NCBI GenBank assembly: GCA_013696235.1
Contig: JACCYY010000337.1
Span: 1-5,549, forward strand
Reading direction: 5' to 3'
Origin: Sporichthyaceae bacterium
GTDB lineage: Bacteria > Actinomycetota > Actinomycetes > JACCYY01
Length of the DNA: 5,549 bases
Part shown: positions 1-5,549 of the stretch, piece by piece
Numbering within the stretch: the first letter of the stretch is position 1
Layout of the letters: each line of letters begins with the position of its first letter
Program-made: the position numbers and the translations under genes
Notes under the pieces: generated by a model
What the model was told of the DNA's origin: nothing
The model's database searches: none
What the model saw: only the letters and a program-made list of their open reading frames with translations

Positions 1-54
1 CACGACCGACAACGGTCCCCGCCCGCCCAGGCCGGTGCCGTTGTCCGTGCTCAT
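1..54 (-). CDS. murG: MurG N-terminus (partial): lipid II-forming GlcNAc transferase
   Basis: Eighteen codons run off the window edge, reading MSTDNGTGLGGRGPLSVV from ATG at 54-52. MurG is the membrane-associated glycosyltransferase that adds GlcNAc to lipid I to make lipid II. The visible part is a short polar tail leading into a hydrophobic strand (LSVV), which in MurG precedes the glycine-rich GGGTAGH loop; that loop lies outside the window. The call rests on this beginning, on a clear ribosome binding site, and on position directly after ftsW, where murG follows in most actinomycete dcw clusters. It is the only gene here with a true intergenic gap (10 nt) carrying its own good Shine-Dalgarno sequence. 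Confidence 0.8.
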   Translation of the reverse strand, partial: MSTDNGTGLGGRGPLSVV

Positions 55-62
55 GGTCGAGA

Positions 63-66
63 CCTC
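63..66 (-). promoter_or_regulatory. Ribosome binding site of murG (GAGG)
   Basis: The minus strand reads TGAGGTCTCGACC followed by ATG. GAGG uses the last two bases of the ftsW TGA and lies 8 nt before the murG ATG. This is the clearest Shine-Dalgarno sequence in the window, it supports the ATG at 54 as the murG start, and it lets ftsW termination and murG initiation occur close together. Confidence 0.7.
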
Positions 67-1354
67 AGCGCGCTCGGGTCGGCAGGAACACCCCGAGCAG
101 GCTGGTCCTGCGCCTGGCCGCGAGCGCCTCGGCCGCACCAGGCTCCTGGCGGGCGAGCGACGCCAGCATGCCGACCGCGAGCATGGTGGAGAGCAGCGCC
201 GAGCCGCCGTAGGAGACCAGCGGGAGCGGGATGCCGGTGATCGGCAGCAGGCCGATCACTGCACCGACGTTCACCACGGCCTGGACCGCGATCCAGGCGG
301 TGACGCCGGACGCAGCGAGACGCGTGAACGAATCCGTGGCGCGGGAGGCGACCCGCAGACCGGCGTAGGTCAAGAGGCCGAACAGGGTGAGCACCGCGAG
401 CGTGCCGACCAGGCCGAGCTCCTCGCCGATGATCGCGAAGATGAAGTCGGTATGCGCCTCGGGGAGCGTGCCCCACTTCTGCCGGCTGGCCCCGAGCCCG
501 AGCCCCCACCAACCGCCGGTGGCCAGCGCCAGCTGGCTGTGACCGCCCTGGAAGCCCGAGCCCTGCAACGACGCGAACGGGTCCATGAACGTCGTGACCC
601 GCGCCAGCCGCGTCGGCGACGTCGCGACGAACGACACGAACAGCAGGGCAACAGCGACGGTCGCGGCCGCGAAGAGCCGCAGTGGTGCCCCGACGACCCA
701 GAGCAGCGACAGCAGGATCGCGATCAAGATCATCGCCGTGCCGAGGTCCCGGCCGAGCAGGATGAGCCCGATCAGCGCACCGCCGATCGGCAGCAGCGGG
801 ACCAGGAGGTGCCGCCACTGACCGAGCAGCTTCCGCTTCCGCGTGAGCAGGTCGGCACCGAAGAGGATCAGCGCGAACTTCGCCGCCTCCGACGGCTGCA
901 GCCGGAACGGTCCGCCGAACTCGAGCCAGTTGCGGTTGCCGTTCACCTCGACGCCGATGCCCGGGATCTGCACCAGCACGAGGAGCACGACGGACCCGAG
1001 GAGCGCGGGATAGGCCAGGCGCCGCCACATCGGAACCGACGTCCGCGAGGCGATCCAGAGCACGGGCAGCCCGACCGCCATGAGGATCGCCTGGGTGACG
1101 AACAGCGAGTACGAGCTCGCGGTCTCCTCCTGGGCCACCACGCTCGACGCGGAGAGGACCATGACCAGGCCGAGCACGAGCAGGAGCGCGACGACGCCCA
1201 GCACCAGGTGGTACGACGCGAGCGGGCGGTCCAGCGCATGTCCGAGCCGACCGGTCCAGCCGGACGACGCTTCGGTCGACCTCGGGAGCGGAGCTCCGCT
1301 GCGCTCTGATCGTCGCTGCGCGGGCTCCTGGCGGGTGCCCGACGTCACGGTCAC
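65..1354 (-). CDS. ftsW: FtsW, septal SEDS peptidoglycan glycosyltransferase
   Basis: FtsW is the SEDS-family membrane protein that polymerises lipid II at the division septum together with a class B penicillin-binding protein. The 429 aa comprise a hydrophilic N-terminal tail of about 45 residues, about ten membrane segments, and a short basic C-terminus. Signatures: NGNRNWLEFGG (138-148) and LQPSEAAK (152-159), GRDLGTAMIL (201-210), the large outer loop GSGFQGGHSQLALATGGWWGLGLGASRQKWG (265-295), LPEAHTDFIFAIIGEELG (297-314), and GIPLPLVSYGGSALL (374-388). The preceding loop reads FMDPFASLQGSG. S262 stands where I expect the conserved catalytic Asp (E. coli FtsW D297, numbering from memory), with D258 four residues earlier. 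The start GTG 1354 forms a GTGA overlap with the murD stop; GTG 1348 is an alternative. Position before murG supports FtsW over RodA. The stop is TGA 67-65, 10 nt before murG. Confidence 0.96.
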   Translation of the reverse strand: MTVTSGTRQEPAQRRSERSGAPLPRSTEASSGWTGRLGHALDRPLASYHLVLGVVALLLVLGLVMVLSASSVVAQEETASSYSLFVTQAILMAVGLPVLWIASRTSVPMWRRLAYPALLGSVVLLVLVQIPGIGVEVNGNRNWLEFGGPFRLQPSEAAKFALILFGADLLTRKRKLLGQWRHLLVPLLPIGGALIGLILLGRDLGTAMILIAILLSLLWVVGAPLRLFAAATVAVALLFVSFVATSPTRLARVTTFMDPFASLQGSGFQGGHSQLALATGGWWGLGLGASRQKWGTLPEAHTDFIFAIIGEELGLVGTLAVLTLFGLLTYAGLRVASRATDSFTRLAASGVTAWIAVQAVVNVGAVIGLLPITGIPLPLVSYGGSALLSTMLAVGMLASLARQEPGAAEALAARRRTSLLGVFLPTRAR

Positions 1355-2820
1355 GACCGGCCGTCGTGCGTAGCGGCTCGGCCCAGAACGGCAGCGGCGA
1401 ACGCGTCACCGCGCGCGCCGTAGTTCGCGAACATGTCCCACGAGGCGCAGCCCGGCGCGAGCAGCACGGTGTCACCGGGCACCGCCAGGCGGGCGGCCGC
1501 CCCCACGACGTCCTCCATCACGTCATCTTCCGTGCTGGCGACCTCGTGAACCGGGACCTCGGGCGCGTGTCGTGCCAGCGCGTCGCGGATCATCCCTCGG
1601 TCCCGGCCGATCAGCACGGCCGCGCGCAGGCGATGGCCCACCGCGGCGACCAGGTCGTCGAAGTCGGCGTCCTTGGCCAGACCGCCGGCCACCCACACGA
1701 CGTGCGGGTACGCCGAGAGCGACGCGAGCGCAGCGTGGGGGTTCGTCGCCTTGGAGTCGTCGACGTAGGTGACGCCGTCGACGACGGCGACCTGGGCGAT
1801 GCGGTGCGGGTCAGGTCGGAACCCGGCGAGCCCGGCCCGGACCGCCTCGGGTGTCACCCCGACCGCACGGGCCAGGGCCGCCGCGGCCAGCGCGTCGTCG
1901 ACGACGTGCGGCGCGGACGCGAAGAGGTCGTCGGTGGTGGCCAGCTCTTCGGCGGCGTCGACCGGGTCGGCCACAAAGGCCCGATCGACCAGGATCTCCT
2001 CGACCAGCCCGAGCGACCCCGCTCGCGGGATGCCCCGCGTCAGCCCGACCAGGCGCCCGCCGCTGTGCCGCGCCGCAGCCTGCGCGAGCTCGACGACCGC
2101 GGCGTCGGCCAGCGGGTAGACCACCGTGGCGCAGCGCTCGTACGCGCGTCCCTTCGCCGCGACGTACGCCGCGTAGCTGCCGTGCCAGTCGAGGTGGTCC
2201 GGCGCGAGGTTGAGGATCACAGCCGCCAGCGGCGCGATCGACTCGCTGGCGTGGAGCTGGAAGCTGGACAGCTCGACCGCGACGACGTCGTACGGCTCGT
2301 CGACGCGCACGACGTCGACCAGCGGCGTGCCGACGTTGCCCGCGGCGACGACCCGCCGGCCGTCCGCGGCCAGGATCGCCGCGAGCATCCCGACGGTCGT
2401 GGTCTTGCCGTTCGTGCCGGTGACCACCAGCCACGGCGCGGCTCCGGGCCGGCGCAGCCGCCAGGCGAGCTCGGCCTCGCCCCACACCGTGAGCCCGCGG
2501 GCGCGCGCCGCGACGAGGATCGGCGCGGTCGGTGGCACACCGGGCGAGGTGATCACGAGGGTGGTTCCAGCGGCGAGAGCCGTCGCACCGAGGCGGACGT
2601 CGACCCCATGGGCGCGCAGGTCCTCGGCCCGGTGGCCGGCGACCGGGTCGGTGCGTTCGTCGTAGGCGATCACGCGCGCACCGAGCGCCAGCAGGGCCTG
2701 CGCCACGGCGGACCCGGCGACCCCGGTGCCGACGACGGCGACGTGCTGGTCAACCCAGTCGAGCGTCGACCCGCTCCCCGCACGCGCGCCCGGCCCGCTC
2801 GACCGGGCCGGGTCGTTCAC
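1351..2820 (-). CDS. murD: MurD, UDP-MurNAc-L-Ala:D-Glu ligase
   Basis: MurD is the cytoplasmic Mur ligase that adds D-Glu to UDP-MurNAc-L-Ala. The 489 aa run slightly longer than usual because of a low-complexity Gly/Ser/Ala/Arg-rich tail of about 18 residues before [19 protein letters not shown]. The N-terminal Rossmann-like domain covers about 25-115. The ATPase has the P-loop GTNGKTTT (135-142), N162 in [14 protein letters not shown] (183-190), [12 protein letters not shown] (204-215) with H209, and K223 in AAKGRAYE as the likely carbamylated lysine. The C-terminal domain shows PHR (338-340), DSKATN (355-360), and [22 protein letters not shown] (453-474). The usual HNxxN before ALAA is HVVDD (305-309). 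The start is GTG 2820, in a GTGA overlap with the mraY stop; no later in-frame start precedes the Rossmann strand. A strong hairpin lies in codons 3-11. The stop overlaps the ftsW start. Confidence 0.97.
   Translation of the reverse strand: MNDPARSSGPGARAGSGSTLDWVDQHVAVVGTGVAGSAVAQALLALGARVIAYDERTDPVAGHRAEDLRAHGVDVRLGATALAAGTTLVITSPGVPPTAPILVAARARGLTVWGEAELAWRLRRPGAAPWLVVTGTNGKTTTVGMLAAILAADGRRVVAAGNVGTPLVDVVRVDEPYDVVAVELSSFQLHASESIAPLAAVILNLAPDHLDWHGSYAAYVAAKGRAYERCATVVYPLADAAVVELAQAAARHSGGRLVGLTRGIPRAGSLGLVEEILVDRAFVADPVDAAEELATTDDLFASAPHVVDDALAAAALARAVGVTPEAVRAGLAGFRPDPHRIAQVAVVDGVTYVDDSKATNPHAALASLSAYPHVVWVAGGLAKDADFDDLVAAVGHRLRAAVLIGRDRGMIRDALARHAPEVPVHEVASTEDDVMEDVVGAAARLAVPGDTVLLAPGCASWDMFANYGARGDAFAAAVLGRAATHDGRS
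1890..1909. repeat. Near-perfect 20-bp palindrome in murD
   Basis: The central 14 bp (1893-1906, CGTCGTCGACGACG) form a perfect palindrome. It extends to 1890-1909 with a single mismatched pair (1892/1907). It encodes the HVVDD segment of MurD, where the family usually has HNxxN. GTCGAC-rich strings are common in this window, so the palindrome itself may be compositional. Confidence 0.5.
2789..2812 (-). other. GC hairpin just inside the murD start
   Basis: In the murD mRNA, CCCGGCCCG (nt 9-17 of the gene) pairs perfectly with CGGGCCGGG (nt 24-32), leaving a 6-nt loop. All nine pairs are G:C. It sits in the codons for the variable N-terminal tail, 5 nt after the start codon and so within the usual initiation footprint. 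No U tract follows, so it does not look like a rho-independent terminator. It could dampen free initiation at murD so that translation depends on ribosomes arriving from mraY, but chance in a GC-rich low-complexity tail is also possible. Confidence 0.5.
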
Positions 2821-3878
2821 CGCGTGACCCAGTCGGCGTAGAACACGCCGAGCCCGAGCGCGACGCAGAGTCCGGCGATGATCCAGAACCGGATCACGAT
2901 GGTGACCTCGCCCCAGCCCTTGAGCTCGAAGTGGTGCTGCAACGGTGCCATCCGGAACACCCGTTTACCGGTGGCCTTGAACCAGCCGACCTGGACGATC
3001 ACCGATGTGGTGATGATCGCGAAGAGACCGCCGAGGAGGACGAGGAGGAGCTCGGTGCGGGTCGTGATGGCGAGGCCGGCGATCGCGCCGCCGAGGGCGA
3101 GCGAGCCGGTGTCACCCATGAAGATCTTGGCCGGAGCGGCGTTCCACCAGAGGAACCCGAAGCACGCGCCGAGAAGCGCTGCGGCCACGACAGCGAGGTC
3201 GCGGGAGTCGCGGACCTCGTAGCACTTGGGGGTCGCGGGGCTCATGAACTCGCACGACTGCCCGAGCTGCCACGCCGCGACGACCATGTACGCCGCGCAC
3301 ACCATGACCGACGTTCCGGTGGCCAGGCCGTCCAGGCCGTCGGTGAGGTTGACCGCGTTCGAGGTCGCGATGATCATGAAGAACGCCCACAGCACGAACA
3401 GCACCGCGGGCAGCACGATCGCGCTGTCCCGGATGAACGAGATGGCAGCCGACGCCGGGGTCAGGCCGCGGTCGTTCTCGAACATCAGCGCGCCGATGCC
3501 GAACAGCACGGCGACCAGGCCCTGCCCGACCACCTTCGTCCACGCCCGCAGGCCGAGGCTGCGCTGCTTGGAGATCTTGATGTAGTCGTCGGCCATGCCG
3601 ACCAGCCCGAGACCGGTCATGAGGAAGAGCACGAGCAGCCCGCTCACGGTCGGCAGGCGGATCGGCACGAGGTGCGCGACCGCGTACCCACCGAGCGTGG
3701 CCAAGATGATCACGGCGCCGCCCATCGTGGGCGTCCCGCGCTTGGTGTGATGAGAGGTCGGACCGTCGTCGCGGATGAGCTGGCCGTACCCGCGCCGGAC
3801 GAGCGCACGGATCGCCAGCGGCGTACCGAACAGGCTGACCACGAGCGCGATGGCGCCGGAGACCAGCACCGCGATCAT
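2817..3878 (-). CDS. mraY: MraY, phospho-MurNAc-pentapeptide transferase (lipid I synthase)
   Basis: MraY is the integral membrane enzyme that transfers phospho-MurNAc-pentapeptide from UDP to undecaprenyl phosphate, giving lipid I on the cytoplasmic face. The 353-aa length and about ten hydrophobic helices fit the family. Visible signatures in order: [16 protein letters not shown] (39-54), the Mg-binding D97-D98-Y in [20 protein letters not shown] (177-188), [12 protein letters not shown] (253-264), and [12 protein letters not shown] (311-322). The last is the HHH motif with Gln at its first position, a form I recall from actinomycetes. The ATG at 3878 is the natural start and gives the typical MIAVLVSG first helix. 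The Shine-Dalgarno upstream is weak (GGTGG at 3890-3886), so coupling to murF or to the mini-ORF is likely. Its TGA (2819-2817) overlaps the murD GTG. Confidence 0.98.
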   Translation of the reverse strand: MIAVLVSGAIALVVSLFGTPLAIRALVRRGYGQLIRDDGPTSHHTKRGTPTMGGAVIILATLGGYAVAHLVPIRLPTVSGLLVLFLMTGLGLVGMADDYIKISKQRSLGLRAWTKVVGQGLVAVLFGIGALMFENDRGLTPASAAISFIRDSAIVLPAVLFVLWAFFMIIATSNAVNLTDGLDGLATGTSVMVCAAYMVVAAWQLGQSCEFMSPATPKCYEVRDSRDLAVVAAALLGACFGFLWWNAAPAKIFMGDTGSLALGGAIAGLAITTRTELLLVLLGGLFAIITTSVIVQVGWFKATGKRVFRMAPLQHHFELKGWGEVTIVIRFWIIAGLCVALGLGVFYADWVTR

Positions 3879-3912
3879 GGCGTCACCACCAGTACCGCGA
3901 TCACGGCGTCAC
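3861..3912 (-). repeat. 26-bp tandem duplication spanning the murF stop and mraY start
   Basis: Two directly adjacent 26-nt units read on the minus strand, copy 1 at 3912-3887 and copy 2 at 3886-3861, agree at 23 of 26 positions. The differences are at unit positions 9 (G/A), 20 (A/G) and 26 (G/C). Both begin GTGACGCC, followed by RTGATCGCGGT. Copy 1 holds the last murF codons and its TGA. Copy 2 holds the mraY ATG and first codons. Collapsing the repeat to one unit would restore a 4-nt RTGA overlap of murF and mraY, like the other junctions in this cluster. The 22-nt spacer is exactly 26 minus 4, as expected if a full junction unit was duplicated. Confidence 0.85.
3875..3904 (-). other. Nine-codon mini-ORF bridging murF and mraY
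   Basis: A GTG at 3904-3902 overlaps the murF stop as GTGA. It opens a frame reading MIAVLVVTP and closes at TGA 3877-3875, which overlaps the mraY ATG as ATGA. Its first six residues repeat the MraY N-terminus (MIAVLV) and its last three repeat the MurF C-terminus (VTP), because it runs across the tandem duplication. It is unlikely to make a functional peptide. It could act as a relay that hands a terminating ribosome from murF to mraY, since neither start has a good Shine-Dalgarno sequence. Translation is inferred, not shown. Confidence 0.3.
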
Positions 3913-5298
3913 GGCCGGCACGTCGGCGACCAGCGCATCGCCGAGCCGGCGCAGCTCGGCGTCGCGGGACGACTTCACCAGCACCGTGTCGCCGGGGCGC
4001 AGCTCGTGGCGCAGCAGCGCGAGTGCAGCTGCCCGGTCCGGCACCGGCACCGAGTCCACTCCCCCAGGTTCGCCTGTCGCCCCGAGGTGGATCGGGTGCG
4101 CTCCGGCCCCCACGACCACCACGCGGGTGACGCGGAGCCGGGCGGCGAGGCGGCCGATCCCCTCGTGCTCGGCGGCGGACCGGTCGCCCAGCTCGAGCAT
4201 CTCACCGAGCACGGCCCAGGTCCGCCCGCCACGCCCGACCGCGACGAGTGCACGCAGGGCCGCCCGCACGCTTTCCGGGTTGGCGTTGTAGGCGTCGTTG
4301 ATCACCGTCACGCCGTCGGGACGCCGGTGGACCTCCATGCGCCAGCGGCTCCGGAGCACAGCCGCGGACAGAGCGTCTGCGATCGCATCGGCCGCGAGGC
4401 CGACCCGGTGGGCGACGGCGGCCGCGGCGACGGCGTTCCAGACGTGGTGCTCGCCGACGAGCTGGAGCCGGACGGCAGCCGACCCGGCGGGCGTGTGCAG
4501 GTGGAACGACGGCCGACCCTCGTCGTCGAGGTCGACTCCCGACGCGGTGACATCGGCGCCGGGTCCGGAGCCGAACCACAGCACGGGTGCCGCGGTGGCA
4601 CCGGCCATCGCGGCCACCAGCGGGTCGTCGGAGTTGAGGACGGCGGTGCCCTCGGGCGGCAGCGCCGCGACGAGCTCGCCCTTCGCCGCTGCGGTCGCCG
4701 CCGGCGAGCCGAGCTCGCCGACGTGCGCCATCCCGACGTTGAGCACGACCCCGATCTCCGGCGGCGCGATGCGGCACAGCCGGGAGATCTGGCCCGGCCC
4801 GCGGGTGCCCATCTCGAGCACGAGATGCCGCACGTCCCGCTCCAGCCGCAGCACCGTGAGCGGCACGCCCAGGTCGTTGTTGAACGATCCCTCGGGCGCC
4901 AGCGTCGGACCGGACCGTTGGAGCACCTGAGCGAGCAGGTCCTTGGTGCTCGTCTTCCCGCTCGAGCCGGTGATCGCGGTCACCGTCACCCCGGGCGCAG
5001 CGGCGAGCACCGCGTGGGCGAGCCGTCCGAGCGCGCCGACCACGGCCTCGGCGCCCACCACCACGGCCGGTACGCCGACCGGCCGGCCGGCGAGCACCCC
5101 GGTCGCACCCGCTGCGACCGCGCCGGCAGCGAAGTCGTGCCCGTCGACCTGCTCGCCGGCCAGGGCGACGAAGAGCGAGCCCGGTTCGACCCGGCGCGAG
5201 TCGATGACGACGCTGCCGTCCACCCGTTCGCGGCCGGTGGCGTCGGCGAGCGATCCGCCGGTGGCGCGGGCGACCTCGGCGAGGGTCAGGCTCACCAC
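3901..5298 (-). CDS. murF: MurF, UDP-MurNAc-tripeptide:D-Ala-D-Ala ligase
   Basis: MurF is the cytoplasmic ATP-dependent ligase that adds D-Ala-D-Ala to the UDP-MurNAc tripeptide, the last soluble step before MraY. At 465 aa it has the usual family length. The N-terminal substrate domain covers about residues 1-100 ([16 protein letters not shown] at 31-46). The central ATPase has the P-loop GSSGKTSTK (111-119), [14 protein letters not shown] (137-150), LEMG (161-164), [12 protein letters not shown] (187-198) and AAAKGEL, whose K206 is the likely carbamylated lysine. [13 protein letters not shown] (282-294) follows, then [14 protein letters not shown] (335-348) and VLGEMLELG (363-371). VLVKSSR (439-445) lies near the end. 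The start is ambiguous: GTG at 5298 or the next GTG at 5295. The second makes a GTGA overlap with the murE stop, matching the other junctions here. GGAG at 5309-5306 serves either. The gene ends TGA at 3903-3901, inside a 26-bp duplication. Confidence 0.97.
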   Translation of the reverse strand: MVSLTLAEVARATGGSLADATGRERVDGSVVIDSRRVEPGSLFVALAGEQVDGHDFAAGAVAAGATGVLAGRPVGVPAVVVGAEAVVGALGRLAHAVLAAAPGVTVTAITGSSGKTSTKDLLAQVLQRSGPTLAPEGSFNNDLGVPLTVLRLERDVRHLVLEMGTRGPGQISRLCRIAPPEIGVVLNVGMAHVGELGSPAATAAAKGELVAALPPEGTAVLNSDDPLVAAMAGATAAPVLWFGSGPGADVTASGVDLDDEGRPSFHLHTPAGSAAVRLQLVGEHHVWNAVAAAAVAHRVGLAADAIADALSAAVLRSRWRMEVHRRPDGVTVINDAYNANPESVRAALRALVAVGRGGRTWAVLGEMLELGDRSAAEHEGIGRLAARLRVTRVVVVGAGAHPIHLGATGEPGGVDSVPVPDRAAALALLRHELRPGDTVLVKSSRDAELRRLGDALVADVPAVTP

Positions 5299-5549
5299 GT
5301 CAGCGCTCCGGCCGACAACGCGGATCCGCCGGACCGGTCCACGATGGCAGCGCGGAGGACCGACCGGTCGTCGAACGGGAGCACGGTGCCGGCGATCTCC
5401 TGACCCTGCTCGTGCCCCTTCCCGGCGACGACCACACCATCACCCGGTCCAGCCAGCGCGACCGCCGCGGCCACGGCGGCGGCGCGCCCGCCGACCTCGA
5501 CCACGTCCGCGCGGTGCGCGGCGTCGACGCTCCGGGCTCCCTCGAGCAC
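5292..5549 (-). CDS. murE: MurE, UDP-MurNAc-tripeptide synthetase, C-terminal fragment
   Basis: This is the last 85 codons of a gene that begins outside the window; the first codon here is GTG but is most likely internal. MurE is a cytoplasmic ATP-dependent Mur ligase that adds the third amino acid (a diaminopimelate or lysine) to UDP-MurNAc-L-Ala-D-Glu. The fragment shows the characteristic end of the ligase C-terminal domain: ADVVEVGGRAAAVAAAV, then VVVAGKGHEQGQ (GKGHE at fragment residues 43-47), then LPFDDRSVLRAAI (FDDR at 59-62). The DNPR-type motif that would hint at the third residue lies upstream, so the substrate cannot be judged. The gene ends in TGA at 5294-5292, overlapping the start of murF. 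Identity is strong from the GKGHE and FDDR motifs plus the neighbouring murF; MurC, MurD and MurF do not end this way. Confidence 0.95.
   Translation of the reverse strand: MLEGARSVDAAHRADVVEVGGRAAAVAAAVALAGPGDGVVVAGKGHEQGQEIAGTVLPFDDRSVLRAAIVDRSGGSALSAGALTW
5306..5309 (-). promoter_or_regulatory. Ribosome binding site of murF (GGAG)
   Basis: GGAG on the minus strand lies inside the last murE codons, 7 nt before GTG 5298 and 10 nt before GTG 5295. It fits both candidate murF starts, so it does not decide between them; translation is probably also coupled to termination of murE. Confidence 0.5.

Noticed and set aside
926..943. FtsW NGNRNW instead of NGxxRW
   Set aside because: This wording is familiar from actinomycete FtsW and I treat it as lineage variation.
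51..1475. 474-codon minus-strand frame overlapping ftsW
   Set aside because: It is an out-of-frame shadow of ftsW and the end of murD. The ftsW frame carries all SEDS motifs and this one carries none.
2281..2319. Repeated ACGACGTCG strings in murD
   Set aside because: They encode ordinary Asp/Val-rich sequence ([13 protein letters not shown]), and GTC/GAC codons give such strings by composition. Spacing and frame suggest no regulatory repeat.
2930..2940. MraY HHH motif reads QHH (Gln at position 314)
   Set aside because: The QHHFEL form is, as far as I recall, normal in actinomycete MraY, so it is not a sign of lost function.
5320..5329. 10-bp palindrome GCGGATCCGC near the murE end
   Set aside because: It is short, lies inside coding sequence, has no U tract, and is expected by chance in GC-rich DNA; not supported as a terminator or operator.
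35..5403. Long plus-strand open frames (about 400-540 codons) opposite ftsW, murD, mraY and murF
   Set aside because: They are Arg/Asp/Gln/His/Gly-rich translations with no recognisable motifs, lying antisense to well-identified genes. In very high-GC DNA, stop codons are rare in the shadow frames.
1..5549. Search for promoters, terminators, RNA genes, mobile elements and CRISPR arrays
   Set aside because: Coding sequence is continuous apart from 22-nt and 10-nt gaps, and no array, terminal inverted repeats, or tRNA/rRNA-like sequence is visible.

Overview
This window is a single minus-strand run of peptidoglycan-precursor and septal-synthesis genes from the classical dcw (division and cell wall) cluster. 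Read in transcription order, from high to low coordinates, it holds: the 3' end of murE, complete murF, complete mraY, complete murD, complete ftsW, and the first 18 codons of murG. The very high G+C content, GTG starts, gene order and wording of conserved motifs (for example the Mra[20 protein letters not shown] segment and [12 protein letters not shown]) point to a high-GC Gram-positive, i.e. an actinomycete. I cannot name the genus from the sequence alone.

Region by region: 5549-5292 is the C-terminal ligand-binding end of MurE. 5298-3901 is MurF. 3900-3879 is a 22-nt gap made by an adjacent 26-bp tandem duplication. 3878-2817 is MraY, 2820-1351 is MurD, 1354-65 is FtsW, and 54-1 is the MurG N-terminus. 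Genes are packed end to end. The murE/murF, mraY/murD and murD/ftsW junctions are all GTGA-type start/stop overlaps, so the set is almost certainly one polycistronic, translationally coupled unit. No stretch over 22 nt lacks a gene, and I see no promoter, terminator, RNA gene, mobile element or CRISPR array.

The genes form one pathway. MurE adds the third residue to the UDP-MurNAc stem peptide and MurF adds D-Ala-D-Ala. MurD acts earlier, adding D-Glu to UDP-MurNAc-L-Ala. MraY moves the phospho-MurNAc-pentapeptide to undecaprenyl phosphate (lipid I), MurG adds GlcNAc (lipid II), and FtsW polymerises lipid II at the septum.

This is a core housekeeping region and I do not see an unknown defence or metabolic system in it. 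The points worth a second look are: a 26-bp tandem duplication at the murF/mraY junction that creates a 9-codon relay mini-ORF; a Ser in FtsW where the conserved catalytic Asp of the SEDS family is expected; a 9-bp all-G:C hairpin inside the first codons of murD; and a degenerate HNxxN motif in MurD that lies on a near-perfect DNA palindrome.
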